Of a DNA stretch of 64,000 nt, positions 35,436-49,480 are shown in pieces. Origin of the DNA: Echinometra lucunter (lineage: Eukaryota > Echinodermata > Echinoidea > Camarodonta > Echinometridae); assembly GCA_029962745.1 (NCBI GenBank), contig CM057157.1, positions 215,454 through 279,453 on the forward strand, given 5' to 3'. Numbering within the stretch: the stretch's first letter is position 1; each line of letters starts with the position of its first letter. The position numbers were made by a program, and so were the translations under genes. The notes beneath the pieces are model-generated. The model worked only from the letters and a program-made list of their open reading frames with translations, was not told the origin of the DNA and made no database searches.

Positions 35436-37540
35436 CCGATTGCTACATGTTTGTAAAAACCCAATTCAACAACAGCAAAAAATTGTGTGATGCACATCGG
35501 CATTGCAGTTTTATGTCCCTGGCCCAGGGACCTGAATTCTTTTTTGGCTTTCATTTGTTTTGTTACCCATTGGAGAGAGAAAAAAGCTTCACAGCATCTT
35601 TGTCTTACTAGCATACATGTATATTGCTATTTAGCATTTAAAAGCACAGAAATATGTGAGTTTATGTGGGCTTCCCAAAACTGTACATAATCTTATACAT
35701 GTAGCAGGTCATGGATATGCTCCCTCCTAATACTCTGATATTTAGAAAAAAAAAACCAAAACAATCCATGGATTTACATAATTTACATATTAAGCAAGTT
35801 AGTATCAGCACTTTTTCACTGTTGGCAGTCTCCTTATTGAAGAAGAAGAAGAAAAACAAAAAACAAAAAACAAAAAACAAAAAACAAAAAACAAAGTAAC
35901 TAATACCCCCTCCCCTGCCACCCATATCATATGCATTTCCCATATTTGACATGAAGATGATCTAATATGTTCACATACAAAAGCTACTAAAATTATGTTC
36001 AGTGCAAATAACATGATTGTTTCTTCATACCATTTTACATCATTACCTATCAGAGCAAAATCCTACCAAATATCCTGCCAATGGAGTTTAGTACAATGCT
36101 CAATCTCAAGAACTCCTTAATTCTGCCAAATTTTCTAATATTCTTATTAAACATTCAATTTTACACACAAACATATTTTGCAAGAATAGGAACAAACTAA
36201 AGAGAACCTCACGCAAGCCATAACTGATTTTTAGATAATTTTAACATCACAAATATTTTACAAATTAAATACATTTATGCAAATTTTCATGACTTTTTTT
36301 TTTAATCAATTCAAAATCTCTTTTCAATCTTCATCTAAGTTCATCTCAACAGCACCAGCAATGAAATTGGGTATTACTCTAACAACAATGACATACCTCT
36401 AGTACTGGATCTAACATATATCATCTCTGCTTTTTACATACATTATGTACACAGTACAAACACACATTTTATCATGCAAAATCTCTCTTTCTGTGTGGGC
36501 TGAACTAAGAAATACATTTTCTCAAGTTTAATTCTTCCTGTTTGGAGTAGAAAAAATCTAGGGATGCCAATATCGCAGAAACACTGGAGGAGAGAAAAAA
36601 ATAAAACCAATATGTTGTGGTAGTTTATGCCACTGAAAATCTATGAAATAACAAGCTTTTTTAGTCACAAGGTTGTATGTGGCATCATTGCCTTCCTTCT
36701 TACACCCTGTCCATTTCTGGTTGTCTATCTTTATCAAAGAGTTGTGAAATTCTCTTGGTAGATACTGGTATTCATCAATTGCTGGCATGAGGTTTACACA
36801 GCCTACCTATCATCTGTATTGCGCATTCTCTAGTCCCTGTATTTTTACTTGCCATGGGTCACTCACTACCTTGGATGTATGGAACACATATGCATTGCAG
36901 CAGCTTCAGTACATGTTCCTTGAGTTGACTGTGACAATCCAATGTTGTATGCCATTTATAAACTACAGCTGCTGACATGTCAAACAAACACTAAACTCAA
37001 CATAACTCTGGTTAGGGACTATTAAAAATGCATGGCATCTGATCATGCTCAATAAGTTGAAACCAGAGGTATCACTGAAAATTGAAATGAAAGACTCTCT
37101 GGCTCTAGACAGACAAGAAAATTGTTCAAAATAACAAAGTATGAATGCAGTGACATATTCAACAATAGTGACAACACAAAATGATTATAATGATATATTG
37201 TTTTATATGCACATAACATTGAATATTGAAAAGCAACATCTTATTTTCCCTTTGACTAATAAAGTGCAGGCTACAGTGTACTTCAAATTTTCCCCCCACA
37301 TTTGAATGAAAGTTCTCCCCATAATAATTGACATAATCATTCTACATTGTCAAAGTAAATCAATATGATTAGTACGTAGGGTAAGACACTTTCAAGCCTA
37401 TTCATTTTAACAGTAATGCTTTAAATAAATATATATAAAAATGAATAATGATATTCATATCATCTAGACGAAGTGTGCAAATTAAAGAGAAAAAAAAACC
37501 CAGATATCACACAAACCCTTTTTTAAACAAAAAAGTGTTT

Positions 37541-37672
37541 AACCTCTGAAACTTTCAAGAAGCATCTTAAAACATTTCTGTTCACCTTCTAATTTCTTAA
37601 AAAGCACCTTAAGCACTCCACAGAGTGGATCTGGCGCTATACAAGTCGCATTTATTATCATTATCATCATAT
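37541..37672 (+). mobile_element. LINE 3' end fragment
   Basis: The + strand frame TSETFKKHLKTFLFTF followed by TAA is the usual last segment of many LINE ORF2 proteins. After it come TGGATCTGGCGCTATACAAG and a TTATCA-rich tail, the typical 3' UTR and tail. Only the extreme 3' end is present. Confidence 0.65.
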
Positions 37673-38514
37673 TAAAAAAGAATAGGATGAATTTTATAAA
37701 ATCTAAATGATGAAAAAAAATCACAAAACTAAGGTCTGAACAAGCATGAAGACTTGCGACCCAGAGTACATGAAAGCAGTGGAATGTCGCTCTTTTATTC
37801 TTACCAGATTTTTGTACAGAAAGAGGTACAAATTAAAACTTTTCACAGCTCTATCTTAAATTGTAAGGAATGGCTTCAAGGATGTATCTATATGTATATA
37901 GGTTTTTTAGTATAAAGCCCTACTTTGGCAAAAGAAAGAAAGTGACGAGTATAAATATCAAATTGATGAAAATATTTCTTTGACCAGGCCCTACAACATG
38001 GAAATCTGTGATCAGAAATATGTTGTTTGGCTGTTGGCTGAACTTGCTTTTTTTGCCAAAGTTTTCCAGGCAATTCTGTGTACTTGATTTCTTTTACCAC
38101 CAAAATATTTCTGAAATGGGTCCAAATTTGTGACAAATGGCTTTGTCAGTGACATGGAGCATGACTAAACCTTTCAGAAAGTCTCCATTGTGGGTGGATC
38201 AAAATAATCGATGTCTCATCAATAATTACACTTACTGCATGTCGGTTGCTTTTGAAAGAGAAAATTGACCAGAAAGACTGGTTTGTAACCATGCATGTAG
38301 GCAACTGTTAAATTGTTCGGCAGTATTAATTACAGGGTTCAAAATGTACTCAGCAGTTTCTCCATAAATAAGTTTCTAAGCCTACTAAACTACTGATGAA
38401 TATGAGAGAGTGTTTGAATAGCGATACAAAAGGAAACTTCCACCAGAAAGTGTTAGATACAAAGTTGGTCCATTTAATATTTGATATAAACTAAGTTATC
38501 ACCACACCTGCAAG

Positions 38515-38901
38515 AGCTGGCTCAGTCGGTAAAGCGTCTGCCTGTTGAACCAATGATCGTGGGTTCGAGTCCAACCCAAGCGGATGACTGAAGCCTAGGT
38601 TGTGTGTTATCGTGCCCCTCCCTTTTCATAGATGCAGGCTATGCTACAGTGGAAAACACTCCGCCCCTCGGATAGGACGTTAAATGGAGGTCCTGTGTAA
38701 AGGAGAGTCACCACCTTTGCACGTTAAAGATCCCACTGCACTCTTCGTATAAGTGTAGGGGGAAACCCCGGTGTATGTGGTTCATCTGCACACCCCCAAT
38801 CAGTGATATCGGGAGGAGAGACCTGAGGGTTACAGTGATTCAATTCGCTTTTTGCCTCCCAGGCACAGGCGACGCCGAACCAAAATGATGATAATAATAA
38901 C
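38515..38901 (+). mobile_element. tRNA-derived SINE (family A), + strand copy
   Basis: Head GGCTCAGTCGGTAAAGCG and GTGGGTTCGAGTCC; body CGGATGACTGAAGCC, GTTAAAGATCCCACTGC, CCAATCAGTGATATCGGG; end CCTCCCAGGCACAGG and a short AAT tail. It aligns along its whole length with the - strand copy at 16740-17310. It lies downstream of the sorting nexin gene. Confidence 0.9.
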
Positions 38902-39527
38902 TTAAAATCATTAGCTGATTGTGAAATGTTCCTTTGTCAGAGAAAATTAGAATGAAAAGGATATTTCTCCATCTACATATTTTGACAGTTCCCATCTTCA
39001 AAGAAGAGACTGGGTAACACTCAACAGTCGGCCGCTTTAACACCAGTATGCACTGTTAGGGCCTATGCCCTTCAGCAGCCTGTCTGTGTGATCACCCTGA
39101 ACAGACATCCATCACATCCTGTTTGAGTGTCCTGACCTTAGTCTACCGACAGGAAAAGAGGTGGACTTGTCTGATCCTGCTCTAGAAACCCTGACCTGGA
39201 ACTAGCAGCTCTGGGATATTGTGTAGAGCAGCATGCAGACCGTACAAAAGAAGAAGAAGAAAATTTCCATCTTTATAGGTACCAATTCTGAATGTCCAAA
39301 ATCAACTCCTTACAGACTGTAATAACATTATATTACTTTTCTGGTTAACAAGCAGAGCTCACCCGTGTCTTAAGTTCTTCTCTCTTATCTGCTCCTGAAG
39401 TTGTAAAGTCCAAAGGAATCTGTTTCATACTCCCTCCTCCTTCTAGAGAACCATCAGCTTTTAAAGACACAAAGATTGATTGTAGGAAAGCTTTTCTAGT
39501 TCACACATACAGAGAACTAATCCATGG

Positions 39528-39533
39528 TTTATT
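39528..39533 (-). terminator. Candidate poly(A) signal of the sorting nexin gene
   Basis: AATAAA on the - strand, 266 bases past the stop codon. Other AATAAA words exist further on, so a longer 3' UTR is possible. Confidence 0.3.
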
Positions 39534-39798
39534 AAATTCTTCTCTCGTAACTACTCCAGTAAATTTACTTCTCTAAAAGAATCACCAGCACTTGAGACAA
39601 TAAAGTTGAAATGCAGGAATAGTTTTCGGATAAACAAAAAGATGACGAGTGCTTCTCTGTGGTTCGTTGATTTTCTCTTTTTTAACTAAACCTTTAAACT
39701 GATCCCCTACAAGAATAGATTAAAGAGGCGATGAAAGGTTTACTCCAACATGATCTTTAGTGTTCTGAAAATCGGACAACCAGATAAGGGAGTCTGAG

Positions 39799-42700
39799 TT
39801 ATGAGGCATTAAGTTCTTCTTCCTCATCCTCATCTGTCAGTCCATTATTGATATCAGGAAACTCCACTGGTGTGGTGTTATTTGCTTCCACCTTCTCACC
39901 ACCAGACTGGGTGTGGATAGGGGATGCAGACGCAGTGAGGGAGGGGTCCGTTGTGCTGTGCATGGGGGAGGGCTCCTCTCCATGAAGAAAACCTGCTTCA
40001 TCTCGCAAGCTGTTGATTACATCTTCCCAGGCTTGGAGGATCTATATTCAACAAGACAGGGTGAATAGACAAGGCATTAAAATAACAAGGATAACACTGA
40101 CTGCTTTTTAGGAGTAACAATTATAAGACCTGATAAAGCAGACATGATGCAGCAGTAACCATGCGTGACATATATGAGCACGACACAAAAAAGAGATTCT
40201 TCTTGCAGATATGATCAGAAAACTAATAATGCAAACCTTTCAAAAATCTAATGTTAATCTGATATTGTTCCATCATAGTTGCAGAAAAGATCTGATTCTA
40301 AAGGGGTTACAAATGAGATAACTATCACAGAGGGTGTATTTTAATATTTTCCTGCCGCTTTTAATGCTATCATTGTAAATAAAGTAGATGCATCAAGTAT
40401 TCACTATTTACTGATATTCAATAACTCTGACTAGAATGGGATATTGCATTTATAAACATGTACTGACATTGTCGTACTTACCCCAGTGTAACACATGATT
40501 TGTTGATAAGCCATACCACTCATCATCTCTTTCATATCTTTCCTTCTATTATGATGCCATCGTTCCATGTCTGCTTTGAGGTCAGCATTCGCACACTCTG
40601 CTCGATCGGAGTATACCTCTACCTCCTTCTGAAGCTGTGACACAGCAAACAAGAATCATAGTAAGTGGGATTAAGGTACATGTATACACACATATGAAAT
40701 GATACGAGATCAATTGTATCAAACCTGATCTACCTCACAGATCATCAACACCAGAAAGACAGAATAAAAGCATCATACAAAGTCCAAAAGACTAGTAAAG
40801 CACAGAATAGTGTCTCCTTAGAAGATTAGGACTTTTCAATACCACAAAGAAATATTGAAATGAAATATCACATTCAAAATAGAAAAAAGATATTTGGAAA
40901 ACCAGACCAATCTAAATTACATGCCATCTTTTTTTCGTATTATTTCTTAATAGTAAACTTGAATTAAGCTGAGTGTAAACATCAACTTTGATAAAAGAAC
41001 ACACATGTTTCAATATTCCCATATAACAAACCTCAAAATAGCATAGTTCTTGTCACATTATCTTTATCAAATTAAATCTAACTCATTCTCATAAACATAT
41101 TTTATTTCATTCAATTCAAGAAAATTAATATCAATGAGCAATGAACAAGCAATCATTTCATATTTGGGATATTTCATCATCAATTTGTAAAGCAGTACTG
41201 AAATTTCACAAAGAATTTCTAAAAGCTAACGAAAATAGTCTGAAAAGTGATTGAAATCAGCCAATGCATATAGGCATTTATGATCAGTGTGTAACAATGA
41301 GTGAAGAAAAAGACAAATTCAAAAGACACACAGCAGGGATGGCAGACTGCCCATGGTTAATACCAAACACTGTTTGCTCATTTGTAATTGTTTACAAGAA
41401 GGGCAAAAAATTCAAATTCAAGCTGCAATTACTATGAACATGACGGACAAAGAAAGCGGACAAAATAAACAACCCCTCATTCTACCCTTCACAATGGTTC
41501 TGGTAGTCAAAAGAACATCCCTTCACTGCCATTGTCTAAAATATGTGGAACAGGTGTCACATGCATATTCACCTGGAACTACATGATTAAACATAATAGC
41601 TGTGATGGGATGTTCTTTTGACTACCAGAACCATTGTGAAGGGTAGAATGAGAGGTTGTTTACTTTGTCCGCTTTCTTTGTCCGCCATGTTCATAGTGTT
41701 AATAACACAATCTACACTATCTACCAGTTTGCTTTACATTCAAAGGCTACAAAGGCAAACACTGCAAAACACAACCGGGATTCACAATACAGATTTGGGT
41801 AGCAAGTATGTAGGTACAGTCACAGTGATGGGGCAAATACCAGAATGACAGCAGACAAAAGATTCCTCGGCTAGTTCTGAGGTATTCAGACATTTGATGT
41901 CCAACACAATTTATTAACCAGTTGACTACTGAATTTTCAAATTCCCAAAGAATTACTACAGGGCAAATTGTGTTCCTGCAGGCAAGGGATTTAGTATTGT
42001 ACATATGCAAAGATAAATGGCATTCACTATGAACATGGCGGACAAAGAATGCGGACAAAATAAACAACCTCTCATTCTACCCTTCACAATGGTTCTGGTA
42101 GTCAAAAGAACAGCCCTTCACAGCTTTTATGTTTAATCATGTAGTTCCAGGTGAATATGCATGTGACACTTGTTCCACATATTTTAGACAATAGCAGTGA
42201 AGGGTTGTTCTTTTGACTACCAGAACCATTGTGAAGGGTAAAATGAGGGGTTGTTTATTTTGTCCGCTTTCCTTGTCCGTCATGTTCATAGTGATTGGAT
42301 CTAGCATCAGGGTCTTACATCACTTGGTCTCATTAAGCTCATTAGGAATATAATCAGATCTACTAAAATCATAGATGTGGACTAAAATATATGGGACAAA
42401 CTAGCTTGCACTTGAACTGAGTTGGTTTGGAGTTAGACTGGCAGTGTGACGGTGATTCGTCTATAACAAATATAGTACATTCTTTAAATAACCTATTGAA
42501 GACCGAATTATCTGATTTCCAATGGACTTGATACACAAACCGCTTGGTTCCGATAAGCAATGGGTTAAGATATTAGAGAAGCTGTATACTATGATTTATC
42601 ATCTATTTTCAACAACATTCACTGATCATATGCGCAGATAATTCTTGGGGATAGTAGCAACAGGGAGAGGGGTAGGGAAGTTGTTTAAGGAGGGGATGAT

Positions 42701-45700
42701 ACTGCATAGTGTGTAAGTGGGTTGATATATCGTGGGTAATAACACAGGTAAGATGGACAAAGCTGAATCATTAAGACACACAACATATCACTCAAGCCAA
42801 GCTTTGCTCCACAATGCAGTGAAGTAAGTATTCAATTATTTTATGCAATTATCAGAAATGGTTGATATATGAATCCATGACACAGGCTCCTATGACAACT
42901 GCTAGGTGACAACTTATTACACTGAATATTGAACTTTAACTAATGTAAGTCTTTGTGCATTCATCTGTAAACCCCCTGTGCATTGCATTATTTTGGCAAC
43001 GGGCACTTTTAGGATATTAGAATTAACATATTTCTACTAGAAAAAAAGCCCCCTACACAGAGAGAAAGAAAAGGGAAGGGATTTATTTATAGAAAGCCCC
43101 AGATCTTTTGTGCAGTGAGCATTCTTTCAAAAAAGTACTAGACTAATCAGAGACAGAACAATAAAAAAACGCTATTTACTCCTAAAATCCTTAGTTTAAG
43201 ACACACTTTACTATGAAGTCAAATTCATGAAAGCTGAGGGTATGAACCATTGTGTGTTATTTGAGTATGAATAGTACACAGTGTGACTATACAAAAATGC
43301 GAAGAAAATGCAGCCCTGAAAGTGCACTGGTGCGAAGAGAACGATGGAGAAGTTAATCTTAACTCTAACCTAAAACCTTCTTGCAACCTTCACCCTAAAA
43401 TGACCCTGACGGTGACCCCCACCCCAAAAACTGTATCTTTGAAGAAATAAAGCCCAGAGCAATTATCTCTGCAGCATACAATGTACATCAAGTCACCTGA
43501 TATACATGTACGTGTATGTGTTTGAATGGATTCCATCATATTCATAGTCTAATCGGTTGTGACATTTCTGGGACAGAATAACATTAATGTGCTACTTTCT
43601 GGACAAATCCCAGCTATCAAGAATCATGTAATACTATGCAAGAAACTCTTGGAATTTAGAGTTTGGAGTTTTTGATGGTAAGATGAGAAGACTACAAAGG
43701 GAAACAGTTGACAGAAAATATACTACAGCTTGTTTACTTAACATCAGGACTGCTTATTGATAGAATGTTGATAGTCAAAATTGTAAGAAGAAAAGTGCTA
43801 TACTCATGTGTAGTTCACATAATAGAAATGGCTGATGAGGGAAACAAAAGTGTGACCTGCTGGTTTGAGCCATGAAATCACAGGTGAGTTGAAGGTGCAA
43901 AGTATGCAAAATATTGCAAAAAAAATAGATTTTGTTTCTATTCTTTGTATGATTGATCTGTCAAATGGTTTGTTGACTGTCAATCATATCAAAGACAGTA
44001 AAGAATGTGACAGATTGAGGAACAATGTAGCTTGGCAAAACAGAGTGGTGTTAAAAGACTTAAATACAGAATGCAAAAAGCATATTAAATATTGTCTATT
44101 TGTGTTCAGGATGCATCTGCTCACACCATTCTGCTTTGCTAAACTACCTTTACATGGCTATCGGGGCCGTATCTCACCGGCGGAGACGTCGCTGCGACCT
44201 CACGGATGAAGTGAAGGAGACGTCGCGGAGATGTCTCCATGACATGCTGGAGACTGGAAAACGTCTCCCCCCCCCCCCCCCCCAAATGAACATGTTTAAA
44301 TTTCCCGTGGCTCTGCGGAGACCTGGCTAGTCTGAGGGAGATGAAGCAGAGATGTCACAGAGATGTAGTTGCAGAGACTTGAGTTGCAAACTAGCCAGGA
44401 ACTAGTTTCCAGGCTGGTAAGATACCCTCTTTACTATCTGCAATTTTCTACTAAAATGAAACCTTGGCTACTACTGAATATTTTCTTTTAGGGTCTTGTA
44501 TCAATGTAGCAGAGTAATTGATCAACCAAATGACTTGAGTTATCAAGAAGGTAGACCAACAAACAGAGCACTTTGCTAATTTGTCAATTTATGATATTAA
44601 TGTAAGCTTTTGACTTTTATATCCATAGTAAATATTCATTTGAATTATTGACAGATTGTTATGTGTCTTTGCTTTGTTACAAATATAAAGAGATAACCTG
44701 CCTGTGATTTGATATTTTTGCACTAAGATTTAGAGTCCCTTTTTTCTTTGATGAGATGTAATTCATGCATATAAATCAAGAATGATTTTTTGTTTTACTT
44801 CACCAAGAAAGTCATATTATAAAGCTAAAATTAACAATATGTGCTGGTATTAGAATACATGTAAACACTACCTACAGACCAATGCAATCTGCATGATTTA
44901 ATGTTTTGATAACAGAGGAAATAATTTCCCATTGCTATTTATAATATTCATCAACAATTTCATGATGAACTTGAGATGAATGAAAATGGAGAAAATGATT
45001 CTTGTGACTGCTAAATGGCTTTTAATGGAGCAAAATGTGAAGACAGGTTAATAATATGTTAGTCTGGAAAACCACAAACTCCAAAAGGAATGAAACACAA
45101 ATCCCACCATGTTCCCCTGGTTGACTACATATTGTTTATATCTACCTGTTCTATCTGAGATACTATCCTGCCACTCTTGGCCTCTTTCACATCGGCAGGG
45201 TCTTTGCCCATGAATGCACCAAACGAGTAGTTCTGGTCCGAAATTTTCACCTGTACCAGTCCACATGCAGACAAACAGACAGACATACAAACAAACATAC
45301 AGACACAGGAAAAGTGAAATAGGATTTTGTCATGCAATTTGAATGGTGTACAGGGAATTTGATTCAAATAAAAAGTACCAAAGAAAAATTGAAATAGTGC
45401 AGAAATATATGGTTTGATGGATGAAGGACAGCCAGTAAGAGAAGCACTACATAGGACGCAAAATTGAATAAAGCAGGCATATGAGGCAGGCCTACTGTTG
45501 TAGAGACAGTAGCAAGGCATCTTGAGTGAGGCTTAAAGTGTGGAAACAAGAATGATAACAAATGAATGATGCTAAGAAACAGTAAACAGGGAGAAGACAA
45601 GTAGGAAGGGAGTCCTTTTTTCATGAATTATATTGCCAACAAATCATTGTACATAATATGCTGGCATACTAGTGTACTAGGCAGCATTTTGGAAATACAG

Positions 45701-48700
45701 AGAGCACTTGTATCAACACCTGCAAGCACATGACAACAATATTTGAAGAATATGCATCAAGATGAGAGCTAATATACGCAGGGGAAGGATGAATAACCAA
45801 TTAAGTCAAGAGAAACTACATATGCTACATGTATAAACCACCGAGAATGAATTGTAAGGCCAAGCAAAAAGAGAAAAGGACAACTTCTCTAAGCCTTTTT
45901 TATGGTAATGACCACTTTTAGATATTTCTACTGGAGTAAACTATAATTCTTCTGTATCACTGGGAAAGGCTAGAATCTCAATTCAGAAAATATGAAAGCC
46001 CCCCCCCCCCCCATTAGAGGTATGAATAATGGGGGGGGGGGACCCCCAAAAGAAGAAAAAAATGGAGAAAGAATCGAAAAGATTTGATAGTTGTTTGATC
46101 CAAAGGGTCAGAACAAAAAAAGAAAAACTGGAATTATTAAATTTAATTCTGCAGGTATAAAAAGGAGTGTAGTAGAACATACATGTACAGAGCATGATGT
46201 ATGATGAAGAATAATGCACACAATAGCCAAGAATATGGATACCATACAAACAAAAGCAATCTCCCTTTCAAACAGTTGATGTGAATTTAATAAACAATTA
46301 CATGCACACAAAAAAGGGCAAAAAATATTCTTAAAACAAAAATGAACATTACATGAGAACAACGGCATTTGAATTCTACAGTTACAAAGTTCTTTACCCA
46401 AGCACTTCAACACAAAAGTAGTCTACTGAGTTGCGAAAGCAAAGAACTAACATTACTGATAAACACTACACAGAGGGGGATGATTGATGAGAGATGTTAC
46501 CTTTGGTATGAGCTGTCTGCGTTTAGAATGAATCTGTTAATATTATCCAGTGGTTTGAAAATATGAGTTAATAATGGACGAAATTCAACATTCCAAAATT
46601 TCCTCTCTTATTAATGAGTAAAGCATTGAAAAATCATCAGAGAATTTACAGAAAACTATTGCTGTAAAAGATTTGCTGTAAAAGACATATTCAAGCAAGG
46701 GCTATATTTTCATATTTCACAAATCATAGTAAGGTTAAATATTTACTGCTATTCCTCAAAAAATGGGCTTATGGAATCAATGTGTTATCTCAACTAGCTA
46801 GTATCATAGCGGTAATAATGAAAACAACATTTCAAGGAAAAATCCACATACAGTAATGTAGAATATCTGGCTTATGTAGTACAGATATTATTGTACATTA
46901 TTGGGATTGGGAATAAAGGAAATCACCTACATATGTACAGTGAAAGGCACCTTCATACATGTACAGTACACGTTTATGAAGCAAACATGATTTCATGAAT
47001 TAACCACAACCAAAGCAAAGGCATGTGATGTACAAGAGAACCATAATGAAAGGATTAAAACAACCTTGCACACCACATATCAATAAAATCAATATTATAT
47101 GAACAATGTATATCATTTTACATGGTAGTTCAAATTTAATAAGTTCTGGTGATGGAAATTTGTTCCTACAGAGAGTAACACATCTGAATTGTTTATCACA
47201 CAGCAGATCAGTAGTTTGATCAGTGAAATTCACAAAACTAGTATAATCTTGCAGGAAATAATATTCCCTAGAAGCCTTTGTTCCAAAACTCAACCCATAG
47301 TAATTATGTCAACCAATTCCACTTCACCATCAACCTTTGATCATTTCTTTTAAAAAATAAATTTTAAAAAAATTCTCACAAAATTGTTTGATAATTATTC
47401 CTAGCTCTAGCAATGGACATTAATCTGCTGAACACTAAGCTAGGGTCTATGGAACATGTGATCCTGAAATCAAATTTTGCTCAACGAGTTAAAGGTGAAG
47501 TTGCTTTAACATCTGTAAATTATTTTCTTGTCAATCAGAATTACCAATGACAAGATAGAAACCACTCTAACTACAAAAAAAAAAAAAAAAATTCATGCTT
47601 TTTGTAATACGCTCTGAATGAAAACAATTTTCTAAAAAATAGCTGGCTAAGGTGTGACTGGAAGTCTTAAAACCCTGAAAAACTAAAAATCTCTAAATAC
47701 CAGTATATTTTTCATGGCGTAATCTACACAAAACCGAGCAATACAGTGCCACTACAGACAAATGCATTTACACGTTAATTTCCACCAGCTAAAGTGCACT
47801 GCAATGGGGATAACTGTGCTAATAATCCTAAAAGGGCAAGATTTTCATTCTGTACCCATTCTGAATACTTCGAGGTAAAACAAAAAAAATCCTGTGTGCT
47901 TTTGAGTACAGTGCATTCAAGGAAAAAAATATCTAATAGAGAGATGGCAGGCAACCCTTTATCAAATTTTGCAGTATTTTTAAGTTTAAAAAAGAAGTAT
48001 TCTGACAATTTCTGAGTGAAAAATGAGTTTATCCTACTTCATAGCCACAGAACTGTACAATAACTAAAGCTTATTTTAAAAAAAACCAATAATTTGCTTG
48101 AAACCTGCAGTATCCCCCCTAAAAAAACAACAACTAAATACTGAAAAAAAAAAAAGGAATGATTGGCATCTTTGTTAGTAGCAATTTAAGAAAAACATTC
48201 TACTCACTTATGCAACCCTGCTTCAAGTTTTAATATTCACAATCATGTCGCATATCAGTTTTGTCCTAAAACTATTAGTGTAAAGACTGTTAGCCTATAA
48301 CTCTTGTTGGTCAAGTCGTCGTTGTTTATAACAACCAGCGAATCCATGCACGTACGCAGAAACATTCGTTGGAGAAAACGTTTTCATGAATTGTCAAATT
48401 GAGTTTGAATGGCCTGTGCTTCCTAATTTTGTATTAATATAAATGGAAATATACACCATTTTAGAATTGAAATTACAGGCTTTCTTTTGATGTATCGATA
48501 AATGGAATTATTCAAAGAAAGTATGTTCCATTATTTAAGAACACATTCTACAAATGCGTTTTCCTCCAATTCACGTTTCTGCCTACTACGTTCAGATTCG
48601 TAAAAACATGACAAAGTATAGTAAACTCCTCAAGTGAGTATTAGTGATAAACAAGTGAAGCACCACATTACCTGTTCTCTTTCATTCTTTTTCTTGTTCA

Positions 48701-48984
48701 GTTCCTCTACAGCCAATTCATGCTCCATCTGAAACTGATCACGCTTCTTTAGTACAGTCTATATATAAAGAAAATATATATCATCAAGAATTTTTTTTAA
48801 AATGCAACTTATACCTGACTAAAATAACACAGTATAGCCATAAAGAATGAGCTGAGCTATTCCCATTTTTCCAGGGCTAGATAAGGCAGTATTACTTCTA
48901 TTTGCTAAGCTTACTAACAAATGTAAACTACTACCACTACTACCACTACTACCACCATCACCACTACTACTACTACAACTACTA

Positions 48985-49015
<31 letters not shown>

Positions 49016-49017
49016 CA

Positions 49018-49054
<37 letters not shown>

Positions 49055-49103
49055 CACTACCACTACTACTACTACTACTACTACCAATACCACTACCACT
49101 ACC

Positions 49104-49142
<39 letters not shown>

Positions 49143-49227
49143 TTTATCACTACTACTACTACTACCACTACCACTACTACTACTACTACTACTTTTATCA
49201 CTACTACTACTACCACTACTACTACTA

Positions 49228-49288
<61 letters not shown>

Positions 49289-49407
49289 TACCACTACTAC
49301 CACCACCACCACTACTACTACTACTACAACTACTACTACAACTACTACTACTACTACCACTACTACTACTACTACCACTACTACTACTACTACCACTACT
49401 ACTACTA

Positions 49408-49480
<73 letters not shown>

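Larger units (their letters stand above)
33541..39798. other. AT-rich region downstream of the sorting nexin gene
   Basis: No coding exon recognised. Part of it is probably the sorting nexin 3' UTR, since a candidate AATAAA lies at 39528-39533. It also holds a 7SL-like fragment (35304-35435), a LINE 3' end (37541-37672), a family A SINE (38515-38901) and a CAAAAAA array (about 35855-35896). The rest is unique-looking AT-rich DNA with no feature I can name. Confidence 0.4.

Noticed and set aside
41431..42293. CRISPR-like repeats
   Set aside because: Only two large palindromic elements, no regular short repeats and spacers; the sequence is eukaryotic.
43865..44209. 114-codon + frame in a sorting nexin intron
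   Set aside because: No recognised domain; its end runs into a GGAGAC-rich MITE-like sequence.
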